From Mangifera indica (lineage: Eukaryota > Streptophyta > Magnoliopsida > Sapindales > Anacardiaceae), in contig NC_058143.1 of the NCBI RefSeq assembly GCF_011075055.1, forward strand, positions 17,620,930 through 17,684,929: 64,000 nt of DNA, read 5' to 3'. This document shows positions 33,967-45,557 of this stretch, piece by piece. The position numbers and the translations under genes were made by a program. Positions within the stretch are counted from its first letter, which is position 1; every line of letters begins with the position of its first letter. The notes below the pieces were generated by a model. The model did not search any database and had not been told where the DNA came from. It saw only the letters and a program-made list of their open reading frames with translations.

Positions 33967-36900
33967 TTGTAGTAAATAGCAGGTAATTAGCAATTTTCGA
34001 AAGGTTTCAGTTAAGGAACTCCAAAAAAGTTTCATATCTGAAGCTATTGGTTGTTGGATATTGCTACTGCCATTGCAGGCATTGTTGCAACACGTGGAGA
34101 GACAGCTTAGATGGTGCATGGAATCGAGTTTTCAAGACATTTACATACAATGGATGTATTCATTAATAGGTTAATATTGCCATTCTTTATTTTTTCATAA
34201 ATTTGTTACTACTTACAGTCTTAGATAGATTCAGCTCTCAGGCTTGTAGATTGTGGAATGTCCATGGGATATATCAGTGAATATGGTCATATATAATAAT
34301 GTAACCAGTGCATATATTTGTAAGAAGGTCAGAAATTTATTTATGTGTTGTCTATATAAATTGTTTGTTACAAACCTCGAACTTCTTGGTTGGCTGCTCT
34401 CATGAATCTTCAAAACTTTTGGCTGCTTGGAAAAAAAATCATTATTCTTCTTGACGAAATACTGGTAGTTCAATGATCAAATCCCTTTTCATGGAGGGCT
34501 GCCTTTTGGTTTCAGATTAGATGACTGATGAACTTTGGTCTGTAAATTGTATTGATGGGGTATTCATTAGATTTGCTTTCTTTTTTCATCTTTTCATGTT
34601 TATTATATATTTGGTTGAAAAAGGTCAGCAGGGTAAGCAACACATTGTCAAAAAAATGGATGTGGACTTGGGCTTTTGATGCATCTTTTTAAAAAGTTAA
34701 TTGTTTCATTATCTTTCCTTTTTTTCGGTGGAATTGAAAGTGTACTGACTAACCTGCCCTATCTTTAATAATATTATGATGTATGACAGATTTGCTATAG
34801 CTGTAAATCATCATAAATTTTCCAGCTCCCAACTACTGTTTCCATAATGAAAAAACCTGTTTTCACTTAGATGCACATGAATATAGTTGAAAGAAGTGTC
34901 TTATAAAGGAAGGTTGAAGAAAGTGGATTAGAATGGAATAATATTATATGTATTTATTTTAAGTATATAAATATATATTTATTTATATCATCACGTGATT
35001 AGGTGTTATTTTATCCTTAACTTAAAATTATCAAAATGTGTATATATAATTTTTATTGATTAGAATATGGGTGAAACTTACACTTGTTAGAAAATTTAAT
35101 GCTCTTACTCGCAATTGTCGACAATCTAGTTAGATCTGACCGTTGGTATTGTAGTGAAAATGTATAATATTATCATATTTGACTAGATCACATACGAAAA
35201 TGTGCAAACTAATGATCGTATTTGTAGTTTAAGTGTCATCTAATGAGATCACATCTTTATAGATAAGATTCTATTGGAATCACACATGCTTGGAGCGATA
35301 TATGCTAGTGGTGATTTCTTTCTTGTTTTTATTTATTCAAATTTTTGGAAGGAAAAAATAACATTTATACCTTTCCACGGTTAATTCCTGAGTGTTTTGT
35401 ACCTTGAGATTGTAGTGGGTTGAAACTTGGATTTTCAAACCTTGGGTAGAAAATGGTAATTTAAATCTCTCTAACAATGCAAAGTAAACAATATAAAAGG
35501 CTGGGAAAATGGTGCCCAACAGTAGGATTTGTAGTCCAGTGCTGAACAAACACCAAAATAAAGGAGCCCAAGCCTAACAATAAGAGAGGTGGTCCAGTGG
35601 CTAAATCTAAATAAGGTTAACCACTATTGGGCTAAAGGATGTACAAGTGGACTTACAAACGACTATGTAAATACAGCCCATAAAACAAAATTTAGTTGAG
35701 TTGGGTAAATAACTATACACAAAATTAATTAAAATATATTTAGTTTTCATAATAGTTTATTATAAAAAATAAAAGATTATCATAAATATAAATTATTTAA
35801 AAATTTGTTACATATAAATTATTATTATATTTGATAAAATTAATATATATAAATAATTATTATATTGAATGGGGTATAAGATTCAAACCGTGTAAGTGGT
35901 TTAAAATGTAAGAATGACCTAAAATTGAGTTTATATATGAATAAAATTCATCAATGTGATCACCCTTTTATTGTTACTTATTATTGTCTAACTTTTACAT
36001 TTATTTTGACAAATTTTGATGTGTGTACATTTAGAATTTATAATGTTATTCCTCAATTTGTGTTTGTTCTAGTTTCACAATATGCATGATAATCCTTTTT
36101 CCTTTTTTTATATGTCGATTGTTAATTAGATAAACTCAATTTATGAATGCCCAAAAGATTATTTCCCACCCAAGTTTTAGCTCATTCTCAAAAATACATC
36201 CGTAGTATTTTAAAAACTTAAACACACATTTATGAACTACCTTTTGTTATAATTTTCTGTTATATGCAAAAATTAAATTATTATTTTATCACAAAACCCT
36301 AAAATTCTAAAAATTTATATTGTTTTCCCTGTTTAGTTTAAAAAACTAATAATTTTGTTTTAATGATTAAATTTTAAAAAATTCGCTTTCCCCCCCATTT
36401 TTAGGGTTTCATCTCGTGGTTTTAGGGAATTTGACTGCCGTTCAATATTCTCCATTGAATCGTCAGCTCTTAATAGTTTTATCATTCGTTGATCTTCTTC
36501 AATGAAGGACAACAAAAGAAAGTTCAAATTTGGAAGAGGTGACAAAGAACGATGCTTTGTCAACTTTGAATGAACTTGTCCTTCGCCCTACGTCATCTAA
36601 ATAGGTTCATTCAGAGCCGACAAAGGACGATGAAACATCGTTTAAATAACGAAAGATGACACTTTGTTGTTTTTTATTGCATCTTCCATATTTGAAGTAT
36701 ATTTTGTTATCCATATTTGAACGTCTTTTCATCATTCTTCATCAGAGAAGATCAGGGGATGGTGAAACCATTTAAAGCCAACGATTCGATAGAGAAAATT
36801 AGTTGATGGTTGGATTCCCTAGAGTTATCAGAGATGAAACCTTAGAAATGGAGGAAATGTGAAATTTTTTAAACTTAATTTTGAAAAAAAATTATTAGTT

Positions 36901-37683
36901 TTTCAAACTAAAGAGAAAAAATGATATAAATTTTTAGAGTTTTAAGATTTAATAGTAAAATAACGATTTTATTTTTGACTCTATTAAAAAATTATAACAA
37001 AAGTTAATCTATAAATTAATATTTAAGTTTTTAAAATATTATATATATATATATTTTAAAATAAACTACAACTTGAATAGAAAATATTTCTTTGGCCTTT
37101 ATAATAAAAACCCAACCTAAAAAAAAAAATGTTAAAAAGGCAATAATTCTTTCAGTTATTGGAGAGATAAAATTAAATAAACCCACAAGGGCCAGGACTT
37201 AGTTAGCTTTGACTGGCACAGAATGTTTGGTAAGAGCATTAAAAAATAATTAAATGAAAATATAAATGGGTATCTGATTTCATATTGACAATTAGATACT
37301 GGATATAGTGTTGGAGTGCAGTAAAGGAAGAGGAGCCAAGCGTAAATTGAACTGAAAGAAGACAATAAGCTCTTAAAAAAATTTGGAGAAGATATTTATT
37401 TGGTTATAAAGAAAGATTTAACGCGCAATTAGTCTACGATCTGACAAAGCACTTAACCATCTAACCCCTTGGGCAAAAACAGTGTGTTTGATGGGATAAC
37501 TTTTCGGCAAACAACAAAACATCAGCATAGCTATACATTTTTGTTTCGGTTCTTGTGGTTTAGTGGGGCTTTCAAAATCTGGCAAATTTAGGGGGTTTGA
37601 GAGCTCGCTTGTCCTTGAAGCAAGCAACATCTGACTTTTGTAACGAAGACGAAGATTGCAGGCCTTGGCGACGAAGATTGTCT
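33967..37683. other. Intergenic between NXPE-like and SNARE-associated genes
   Basis: 33967-34200 is the 3' flank of the upstream gene. It holds a palindromic MITE (about 34943-35052), a Mutator-like element (36149-37098) and, from about 37420, the promoter and leader of the next gene. No further gene was seen. Confidence 0.6.
36149..37098. mobile_element. Mutator-like element with long inverted arms, about 950 bp
   Basis: The left end GCCCAAAAGATTATTTCCCA pairs with the right end ATATTTCTTTGGCC. The arms run about 210 bp: ACTAATAATTTTGTTTT and TTGTTATAATTTTCTGTTAT at the left match AAAATTATTAGTTTTTC and ATTATAACAAAAGTTAA inverted at the right. The inside (about 36390-36850) is GC-richer and non-repetitive. 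Flanks TTTATGAAT and TTTATAATA are only a decayed 9-bp duplication. Related to 46140-46946 and 58663-59556. Confidence 0.7.
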
Positions 37684-40600
37684 ATGGCTTTCACCTGGGG
37701 TTCTGCTTTTCGGATCACTCTTTTGATACTTCTTATTGCTGCTGTTGTTTTCGCTTGTTTTACTCTCCCTGTTGAAAAGGTCTCTTTTTGTGCTTTTGTT
37801 TGTTTTTTTTCTGAGATGGGTTTTCGTCTATATGTTTTAATTTTTATGATTTCCTTTCTGGGTTTTGGGTTTCTGTAGTTTAGGGTTTTTTCTGGGGTTC
37901 TTGGTTGATTTGATTAATGGGTTTGTGATTGTTTGAGCGCGATTCAGAGATCAATGCTGGGAATTAAGGAGAGTCTTCTAGTTTTCTGGGGATTGATTTG
38001 CCATCCAAGATTTTTTTTTTTGGTCGAGAAAATGTTTATGCAGTAGAAATATATTATTTATACGAGGAGGAAGTTAGAAATTAGGTCGGTAAAAAAGGAA
38101 TAAAAGCTCTAGTTGAGTTATAGTCAAATTATATTGCTTCTAATTAGTAGTATTTCCTTGCATTTTTGCTTACCCAAATGGATATTGTACATATTTACGG
38201 CTTCGGATCCTTACCATTAGTGTCTTGCGTTTCACTAATTCCTTTTAGCTTATTATGCTACTTGTATGAGTATGTTTGTTCCTCACCGAACCAAAGTGGG
38301 GAAAAAAAAGAAGAAGAGCTTTTATGAGTTTGTCAGTTTCAACAGGAGGTCTTCAAACTAGATTGCTTGCAAGAAACGTTTCGATATTTGATGTGTAATA
38401 ACTGAAGTTGATCGGAATAACCTGACAATTTGTTTATTGACGGAGTTATTGCTCCCTGCAGATATTGAAGGATTTTCTCATATGGGTTGAACAGGATCTT
38501 GGGCCCTGGGGTCCACTTGTGCTGTAAGTTGATAGCAATGCTTTCAATATTTCTCTTTTATGTACCTTTTTGCATTAACTTTTATATTTGTGCCTTCAAT
38601 TCATGCTTCATATGAGAATCAATTCATTGTTTGCTTATCATTTTTGGTGGAGAGTTTTAGTAAAATTGAACACATGCTTGAACCTATCCAATGCAACTAA
38701 TCATGTTGAGAATGTGAACGTTTGCATATTATTTATTTTAAAATATATTCAAGGTTTTAATTTCTTTAATTTCGGTTGATATATTTGTGGAGGTGCTACA
38801 AACAAACAAAGCTGTGTTAGCTTTACCTGAGTGTGACTTGTTTACCAGGTTGTCTGACTTTATTGATTAGTTAGAAAGTCAAAGCTCAAGCCTGCTTGGA
38901 AGCTCATTTCTCCACTAGTTAAAGTCGAAGCACATTTTCCAAATTTGGTCTAATAAGTTTGAGAATATGGGATTTAATGGATTCTGCATGACTAAGTGTT
39001 TTTTCTTTTTGTTATTATAACCTTATAAAATTGATCACCTTTATAGATCTTTTTGGATGATTGAAAGAGCTCCAAGCTTTGTTCTCCTTGGTTGGGATAC
39101 ATATTATGAAGCTTAGGTATGATGTTAGATGCCAGAATTCATGGATATGCTATATACTGGGACTCAAAATCAAACATCTTGAATTGAAGAGATGTTCTGT
39201 GTCCTAAGATTTGGGGAACAAGATCCACACTTGAATTTTCAGAACTATTAATTTATCACCATCTGTCAATTAAAAAGTTTGTTCCATATTGTGTATAGTC
39301 TTTCATGACCATATTTCTTGTATGATTAGGGTTGTAACATTGGTTGGAGATAACCATGAAAACAATTGATGGGCCTTACAATCGATGGAGGGACATAGCA
39401 TTGTTAGGAAAGAACATTGGAGGGACATAACATTTTGTTCTGCCTCATCAACATGTGGCTTACAAGCTCATAGTCCCACCTAACTAGTCTCCCATCCTCA
39501 AATGATGGGGAACTTCTGTGTCTAGAATGTTTCATTAGTTATTGGCTGTTAATAAGTGCATATTTTGGTATCTCAACAGCTCATATAGGTTCTGGATTTG
39601 TTAACTGCAAGTGACAATGCAGGAAGTTTCACTTTATTTTTGTTTTTATACTGATTTTCAGTGGTTTCTATGTAGGGCTATTGCATATGTTCCTCTGACA
39701 GTCCTGGCGGTTCCAGCATCTGTGCTTACTGTAAGTACCTAACTTTAATATGATGCTTTAGCTAGCCTTGCCACCTATTCTAACTTTACTTCTGTAGATT
39801 TGAGTGTTACTTGCTGGAAATTGGGATTTTTTTGAATTTTGTTCTTTTTTCAGCTTGGTGGTGGTTATCTTTTTGGCCTGCCAGTGGGCTTTATTGCTGA
39901 TTCTATTGGTGCAGCTGTTGGTGCTGGGGCTGCATTTCTTCTGGGCCGAACTGTAAGTTCATGAACTTTTATGATATATATGCATTTGATGTTCCACTCT
40001 CCGATTGGTAGGCAAGGTGCATGCTAGGATAGAGTGTTTGTTAATATTATAAATATTAAGTAATGGTTGATATTACTTCATTTCTCAATGTATTATTGTT
40101 TGATGATGTTATTAGTGTCATCTTAATTGCTATATAGGACCTTTTGTATCCCTAGTGTTCATATTTTGGCATATTATTTCCTTAGAAGTCAATTTGAGTT
40201 ACATGTTTGGTATTATTATAATTTTTATTTAATGTATTTCATCCGGGTATTCTTTCACAGATTGGAAAATCATTTGTTGTTTCTAAGTTGAAAGATTATC
40301 CACAGTTTCAGTCAGTTGCCATAGCCATTCGGAGATCTGGTTTTAAGGTAGGTGTGCTTCATATTGGATCTTCAAGAACTGTAATGATGCTCTTACTCCT
40401 AGCTTGTTTTGTATCTTACATATTATTTCAGTTTTTTTTTTTTTTCCACAAATATTTCATTTTGAGTACTGAAACTGATGCTAGTAGGCAGCAGAACTAT
40501 ATTTTGTAAGTGAGCTGTAATTATAGTTATTAATCTAGCCTTATAATTAAATTTGATACGTCTACATCTTAGTGGGAAGAATTGATTATTGAGTGCAAAG

Positions 40601-43600
40601 AAAACTTTTAATTACTAGACCAATAATTATATATACAATTAAATTTGGAATTTCAGAACTCTCTCCGTCTCCCTCCCTCTCTTTTGTAATGATCAATATT
40701 ACTCTAGAAGTACATTTCAGAATTGAATTTTTCAGGTCTCAAGCTTCTAAGTCAGAAAGTCCAGATGTTTGAATTTCACCTCTTTAGCAAATTGTTTTAG
40801 TTGAATTATCTCTTTTTTATATTAAAGCATATTGACTATAAGCTCTCTTTCCTGGACTTTAAAACCTTCCACGGGGAAAAATAAATTCCATGAGAGTGTG
40901 GTTCTCAATTGTCTGTACATATTATACTTTTCGCTTGCATGGTTCTTAATAGAACATTCTTTTGGACTTTTTTTTGCACATACTAGCATTGAATTTATTA
41001 CTTATATAAAGGATTATTCATTATTATTGTTGTGAGAAAATGTGGCTTGTAAGTGCTTGCTTTTAGATTCTCTGCTTTGAATTGCCTGTGAGTTTTCTGA
41101 ACATCCTTATCTTCTTCAACAGATCGTTTTGCTGCTTCGGCTTGTTCCTTTGCTCCCATTTAATATGTTAAATTACCTCCTATCTGTGACTCCTGTTCCA
41201 GTAGGAGAATACATGCTAGCTTCCTGGTTAGGAATGATGGTATCTTTTTCTTCTTCCTCCTAATGTTTATTTAATGATTATATCCCATAATTTGATATGT
41301 CACATCCCTCTTGTTTGCTTCAAAAATTTTGAATATATTAGTCAGTTAATTACTTGTCATCTCTTCATAAGATGCAGTGTACAAAACATTTGTCCTGCAT
41401 GCGTTTTAGATATTGTATGCCCGCCTGCATGTTGAAACAGTGTTCCCTTTCATTTTGGCTTGTTATTTTTGCCATATTCAGCGTAATTGTGATTGTTGTG
41501 GGCATGCTTTAGGTGCACAATATGTTGTTATGAAACCATAGAGAGTCTTGACTAGTTACTGAGATTAGGGCATGTGGTGCATGGTGAAATTGTTTGTCTT
41601 AGGGCAGATAAAGGGAAGGTAGGTTTTCCTTGTTCCATTTGCTACACAACATCATACCAAATGTCATTTATTCATTTACTATGGACAATATTCTAACAGT
41701 AGCATACATGGATATGTTTTGTTGAGGATTTATTTCATGCCTGCATAATGTTAGTTTAGGGATTCAAATCTTTTATTTTATTGGGGCAGATATACTGGTT
41801 CAGTCTTATAATTTTTTTCAATGCCTTTTCTTAGCAGTAGTTTCAAAGTCTTTTTGGAATGAACAAGTTCTGACTCGTTTGTTTGTGTCTAAATATGGTT
41901 TGAGCAATGGAGAGTTAAAATTTGGTCTTATAAATTTGCCGCGGTAGTCAATTCAGCAATTTTGAATTTTATTTATTTATTTCTTTGTATGGTAATTTGT
42001 ACAGATTAGGTACTCGTGGACACTAACTAGTTTAATTGGTAGGACCTCTTGTAAAGTAGATGTTGGGATCTCATTATACCCACACCTGGGTTGGAGGGAT
42101 TTGCTTGAATTTGGGATGGGGATTGTAAGGGTTAAAAAATGGTAGCTTGCTTACTATTAGAATGGAGCGCTTGTCTAGATGATGCTCTAGATCTGTCTAC
42201 ATTGATGTATGTTAGGACCCTAAGATGCGTTAAAGCAATAGGTAAGTAGTTAAATTCTTTCCCTTATTAATCCTACAATAAATCCTAAAATCTTGCTTAC
42301 TAAATAGGTAAATTTCTTCTGTTATTAATCCTACAATTTATCCTAAAGTATTGTTTATTAAATCAATAAATTTCTTTCCTTACTATTCCTACAATCAATA
42401 CGGAAATCTTGCTCCTCCTGAATTTAAGCTGATTTGGTCAACTTGGTGTAATCCTTAATCATGATTCTTCATAATTTTCCATCTATATACCTTTAATGTC
42501 TTGGTCTTCTTACGTCTTGTATGTATGTGTCTTTGGTGAAGTTCTTTTTTATCCTTAGTAATGATGTATATGATCCAAGTTTAGGGGTTTGGACATATAT
42601 CTAATATGGTCTCCTTTGCAGCCGATAACTCTTGCATTAGTATATGTTGGAACAACTCTCAAGGATCTGTCTGATGTGACACATGGATGGAGTGAGTTCT
42701 CTAAAACTCGTTGGGTAAGAACTGTCAACTGTGTACTCTTATTCTTATGGAGCAGGCTTGCAATTTTGCTTTTTTCGTTTTGAATGGACTTTTCTCTACA
42801 CATGGTTTTCCAAAACTAAAACCCGAATTCTAGATTGGGCTATTTATGCTTCTGTTCTAAAGCTGTAATTCACTTTTGTACTTTCATGTTTTGTAGCTAG
42901 AAGGTGCATGAAGGTTGCATTTTATATTTCATGAGTCAGTTTAGCATATGTGGTACTTTCTCAGTAGACTGCGTTCTCATATATGTTTGCACCTTTGTTT
43001 TTGGATGCAGGCATTTCTCATTTCAGGTCTTCTGGTATCTGGTATGTTGTAATATGTTGCACACATACTTGTTGGGCTTGTTACACTTCCACTTGCCATA
43101 TACCTGTGATAAACATAAATAGATTCTCTAATTTGAGCTTCCTACAAACTCAATTGGAATTCTGAAAAGGAAATATAAAACTAGAAACATAGTAGACAAG
43201 CTGATTATAGAAATAGAAGGAAATAGCTTATGGAATAGTAATTTTCTTCCCCAAGTTGAAGTGAGCTCATGTGACTTGTGGGCAAAGTAGAAAGAGTAGA
43301 ATTCTTGTTCTTACTGATATTTATTTTCCATATGGGAGCAAAATAGTATTCAATTTTACCCATCTGAATCGCCTTATAATACTCATGCCATTGTGTCTTA
43401 GTATATCCGGAATTGAAAAAAGAAACAACCCAAATTTTCCATTGTGAGCTTTTAATACTTGGCACAATGCATCAGAGATAGTAGAAATAAAGTATCACAA
43501 AATTTGAATATTTTTGTGTATGTGTGTGTGAAATAATCTGAGTTCTGCATTTTGGGCTTGTTTGCAGTAATTTTAATGGTTTGTGTTACCAAAGTTGCAA

Positions 43601-43752
43601 AGTCTGCTTTGGAGAAAGCTTTGGCTGAAAATGAGGATATAGATGGTGTATTTGGCTCTCCGCAGCTACCAGTTGTGGGTGAAACACCTGTGGATCTCAG
43701 TCAACCTCTCATAATCAAGATAGACCATGTTGATGACAATCATGAAAAATGA
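37684..43752 (+). CDS. SNARE-associated Golgi (VTT/DedA/TMEM64-like) membrane protein
   Basis: A multi-pass endomembrane protein of the SNARE_assoc (VTT) family; relatives include yeast TVP38, TMEM64 and bacterial DedA, with lipid-scrambling or trafficking roles reported for some. Exons: 37684-37779, 38462-38523, 39676-39730, 39854-39952, 40261-40347, 41123-41239, 42622-42714, 43011-43041 and 43568-43752. They join in phase to 274 residues. The start is ATG 37684 (MAFTWGSAFRI); codons further upstream are in frame but lack an ATG. The family signature is present: LGGGYLFGLPVGF, GAAFLLGRTIGK, the LRLVPLLPFNMLNYLL block with its Pro-rich reentrant loop, and GTTLKDLSD. The C-terminus is hydrophilic and acidic. 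One exon is only 31 nt. I recall AT5G19070 as the Arabidopsis counterpart. Specific cargo or lipid is unknown. Confidence 0.93.
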
Positions 43753-45004
43753 AAAATCCAAAATTTGTGTAAATTCTCTTTCGCTCCTTTTGAAAGTTAT
43801 ATGCCAAGGCGTATGGTGATTGCCATTTATGATCTGTATAGAGTTCCTTTTTTCACAACTGTACCAGTTCTGGATGAATTATAGCTTATTACAGAAATAT
43901 GTATCATCTAAGAGTAGCTTTTATCTTCAATTTAAAACCAGTGAGTAATAAAATTAATTTATTAATTGTTTTCAAGGGTATTATGCATTAGATTTATAAT
44001 TTGCTTTTGAGAACTTAGCATTATTTACCTTGTGTCCTGCACTTTCTTAGATAAAATGTTTGGTAAACACCAGACTGATTACCGGTAACAGTTTTGTTGA
44101 GGTTCAGAAGAATGTTTGGTATAAACTGCAGCTTTGTTTGATCAATGAAGAAAGTAAAATTTCTTTATGAATAGAGATGTGAACAGGGTGCTTTTTGATA
44201 ATACGGCCACGTGCTGTCCTATTTCAACTTTTGTTAAGGATTATCTAGACTGATTTTCACAAACTGGGCCCTGGAAGAAGAGGATAGAATTATCTTGCTG
44301 CAGAGATTGGCAGTGGTTAGTAACCAGCTGATCACGTGGGTCCTGGGGTAACTGGGTAGTGGTTGAGTTGGTGAATAGGAGGTTTTATTGCTTATAGGCT
44401 TCTTTCAACATAAACAGTAACTTGAATGTGATGGTGGGAAGGCACAACTGAGCTGGATTATCCTAATTTACGCTATATTGAACAAAATCAAATTCGGCCA
44501 TATTCCAACAGCCAGATGGTGCGATACAAAGAAAGTGCACTAGCATGATACAAAAGTTGAAGCTAGATTTCAGGGGAGAAAAAAAGAAAAGAAAAGATCT
44601 TGGTTCAAAACACGGGTAGGAGTAAATCAAAAGTAATTTTAAAGATAAAAGGTGAAGCAATATAATGCCATACATCATCATGAATCTTTGAATGGATTTC
44701 CTGGTGCGGCGGTATCTTTTTTCCTTCCCAAATAAACTAGGGTAAAGTCAATGGGTGCCATTTTATTAATTTCTGTTACCATCACCTCTTTATGACTGTC
44801 TGCTAAATGTTGAAATTTTGGAGGGCTGTTGGGGACCTACCAATTTCTTTAGTGAAATCCTTAGGTAAGGTATGTCTCATATGGTTCCACTCTTTATTTA
44901 ACTTTCATGGATTCCAATCCATCAGGATTTTATGAACCATATGATCTTCCTATTGGGTGGACCAAACCTGATGATCACACCCTTTGACAAATTTATCTGT
45001 GAGT
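43753..45004. other. Intergenic with two CACGTG boxes
   Basis: No gene seen. 43753-44000 is the 3' flank of the SNARE-associated gene. CACGTG cores occur near 44208 (GGCCACGTGCTG) and 44333 (GATCACGTGGGTCC), the latter with the ABRE-like CACGTGG form; they lie about 700-800 bp before the next ORF. A CT-rich and AT-rich mix follows to the TATA box. Confidence 0.5.
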
Positions 45005-45012
45005 CTATAAAT
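45005..45012 (+). promoter_or_regulatory. TATA box close to the unknown-protein ORF
   Basis: CTATAAAT sits only 21 nt before the first ATG (45033). If it is the working TATA box, transcription starts near 45035-45042 and the first usable ATG would be 45051 (Met7) or 45105 (Met25). A two-codon frame ATG GAC TAG starts at 45011. Confidence 0.45.
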
Positions 45013-45032
45013 GGACTAGAAATAGCAGTGAA

Positions 45033-45557
45033 ATGATCTCTAATGACAGAATGCATCTGGGAAAGCTGAAGGTGATAAAAAACATTGAGTCTTATACAGG
45101 CAAAATGCCAGGATTTGGCATTTTTCCTTTAGGTGGGTGCTTTGATGGGTGCCGCGATCACAATCAGGCTTCAGGTTTCGGCACAAGAATCTGGAACCTG
45201 AGTGACAGGCCGGTGGAATTGCAAATAAGGGTCGGATCAATACTCAAAAAGGTTCATACATTGAAGCCTGGTTCTTCCAAGAGGCTAAAATGCAAGAGCA
45301 TTTACAAGGCTCATATGCCAGGCAAGAGTGGGAGCTCAAGTGCTAATGGCAGTATGAAGAGCTTGTTATATTACTATGATGAAACTTGCCACCCTTATAT
45401 TTGGATACATGACACTGGCTGTGATTCATTAAGGATGGTGAAGCAACAGTATATCAGCCTGGAGGACCTGAGGGATTATTCTGAGATCAGAATTTTCAGG
45501 GATCATCAAAAAGGCTGTGTATCAGTTCGCAAGAAACCAAGACCAGATTTCTGCTGA
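45033..45557 (+). CDS. Plant-specific conserved protein of unknown function
   Basis: A single-exon ORF of up to 174 residues, with an in-frame stop just upstream (TGA at 45000). The core GFGIFPLGGCFDGCRDH, then GTRIWNLSDRPVELQIRVGS and KKVHTLKPGSSKRLKCK, is strongly patterned, with paired Cys and a basic stretch, and looks like a family I remember only as uncharacterised in plants. After a Ser/Gly linker (residues about 98-108) comes YYYDETCHPYIWIHD and an acidic-basic tail ending VRKKPRPDFC. No signal peptide or membrane segment is evident. Codon use and the absence of repeats argue for a real gene. The start may be Met7 or Met25 because a TATA box lies very near. No function can be given. 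Confidence 0.75.
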   Translation: MISNDRMHLGKLKVIKNIESYTGKMPGFGIFPLGGCFDGCRDHNQASGFGTRIWNLSDRPVELQIRVGSILKKVHTLKPGSSKRLKCKSIYKAHMPGKSGSSSANGSMKSLLYYYDETCHPYIWIHDTGCDSLRMVKQQYISLEDLRDYSEIRIFRDHQKGCVSVRKKPRPDFC

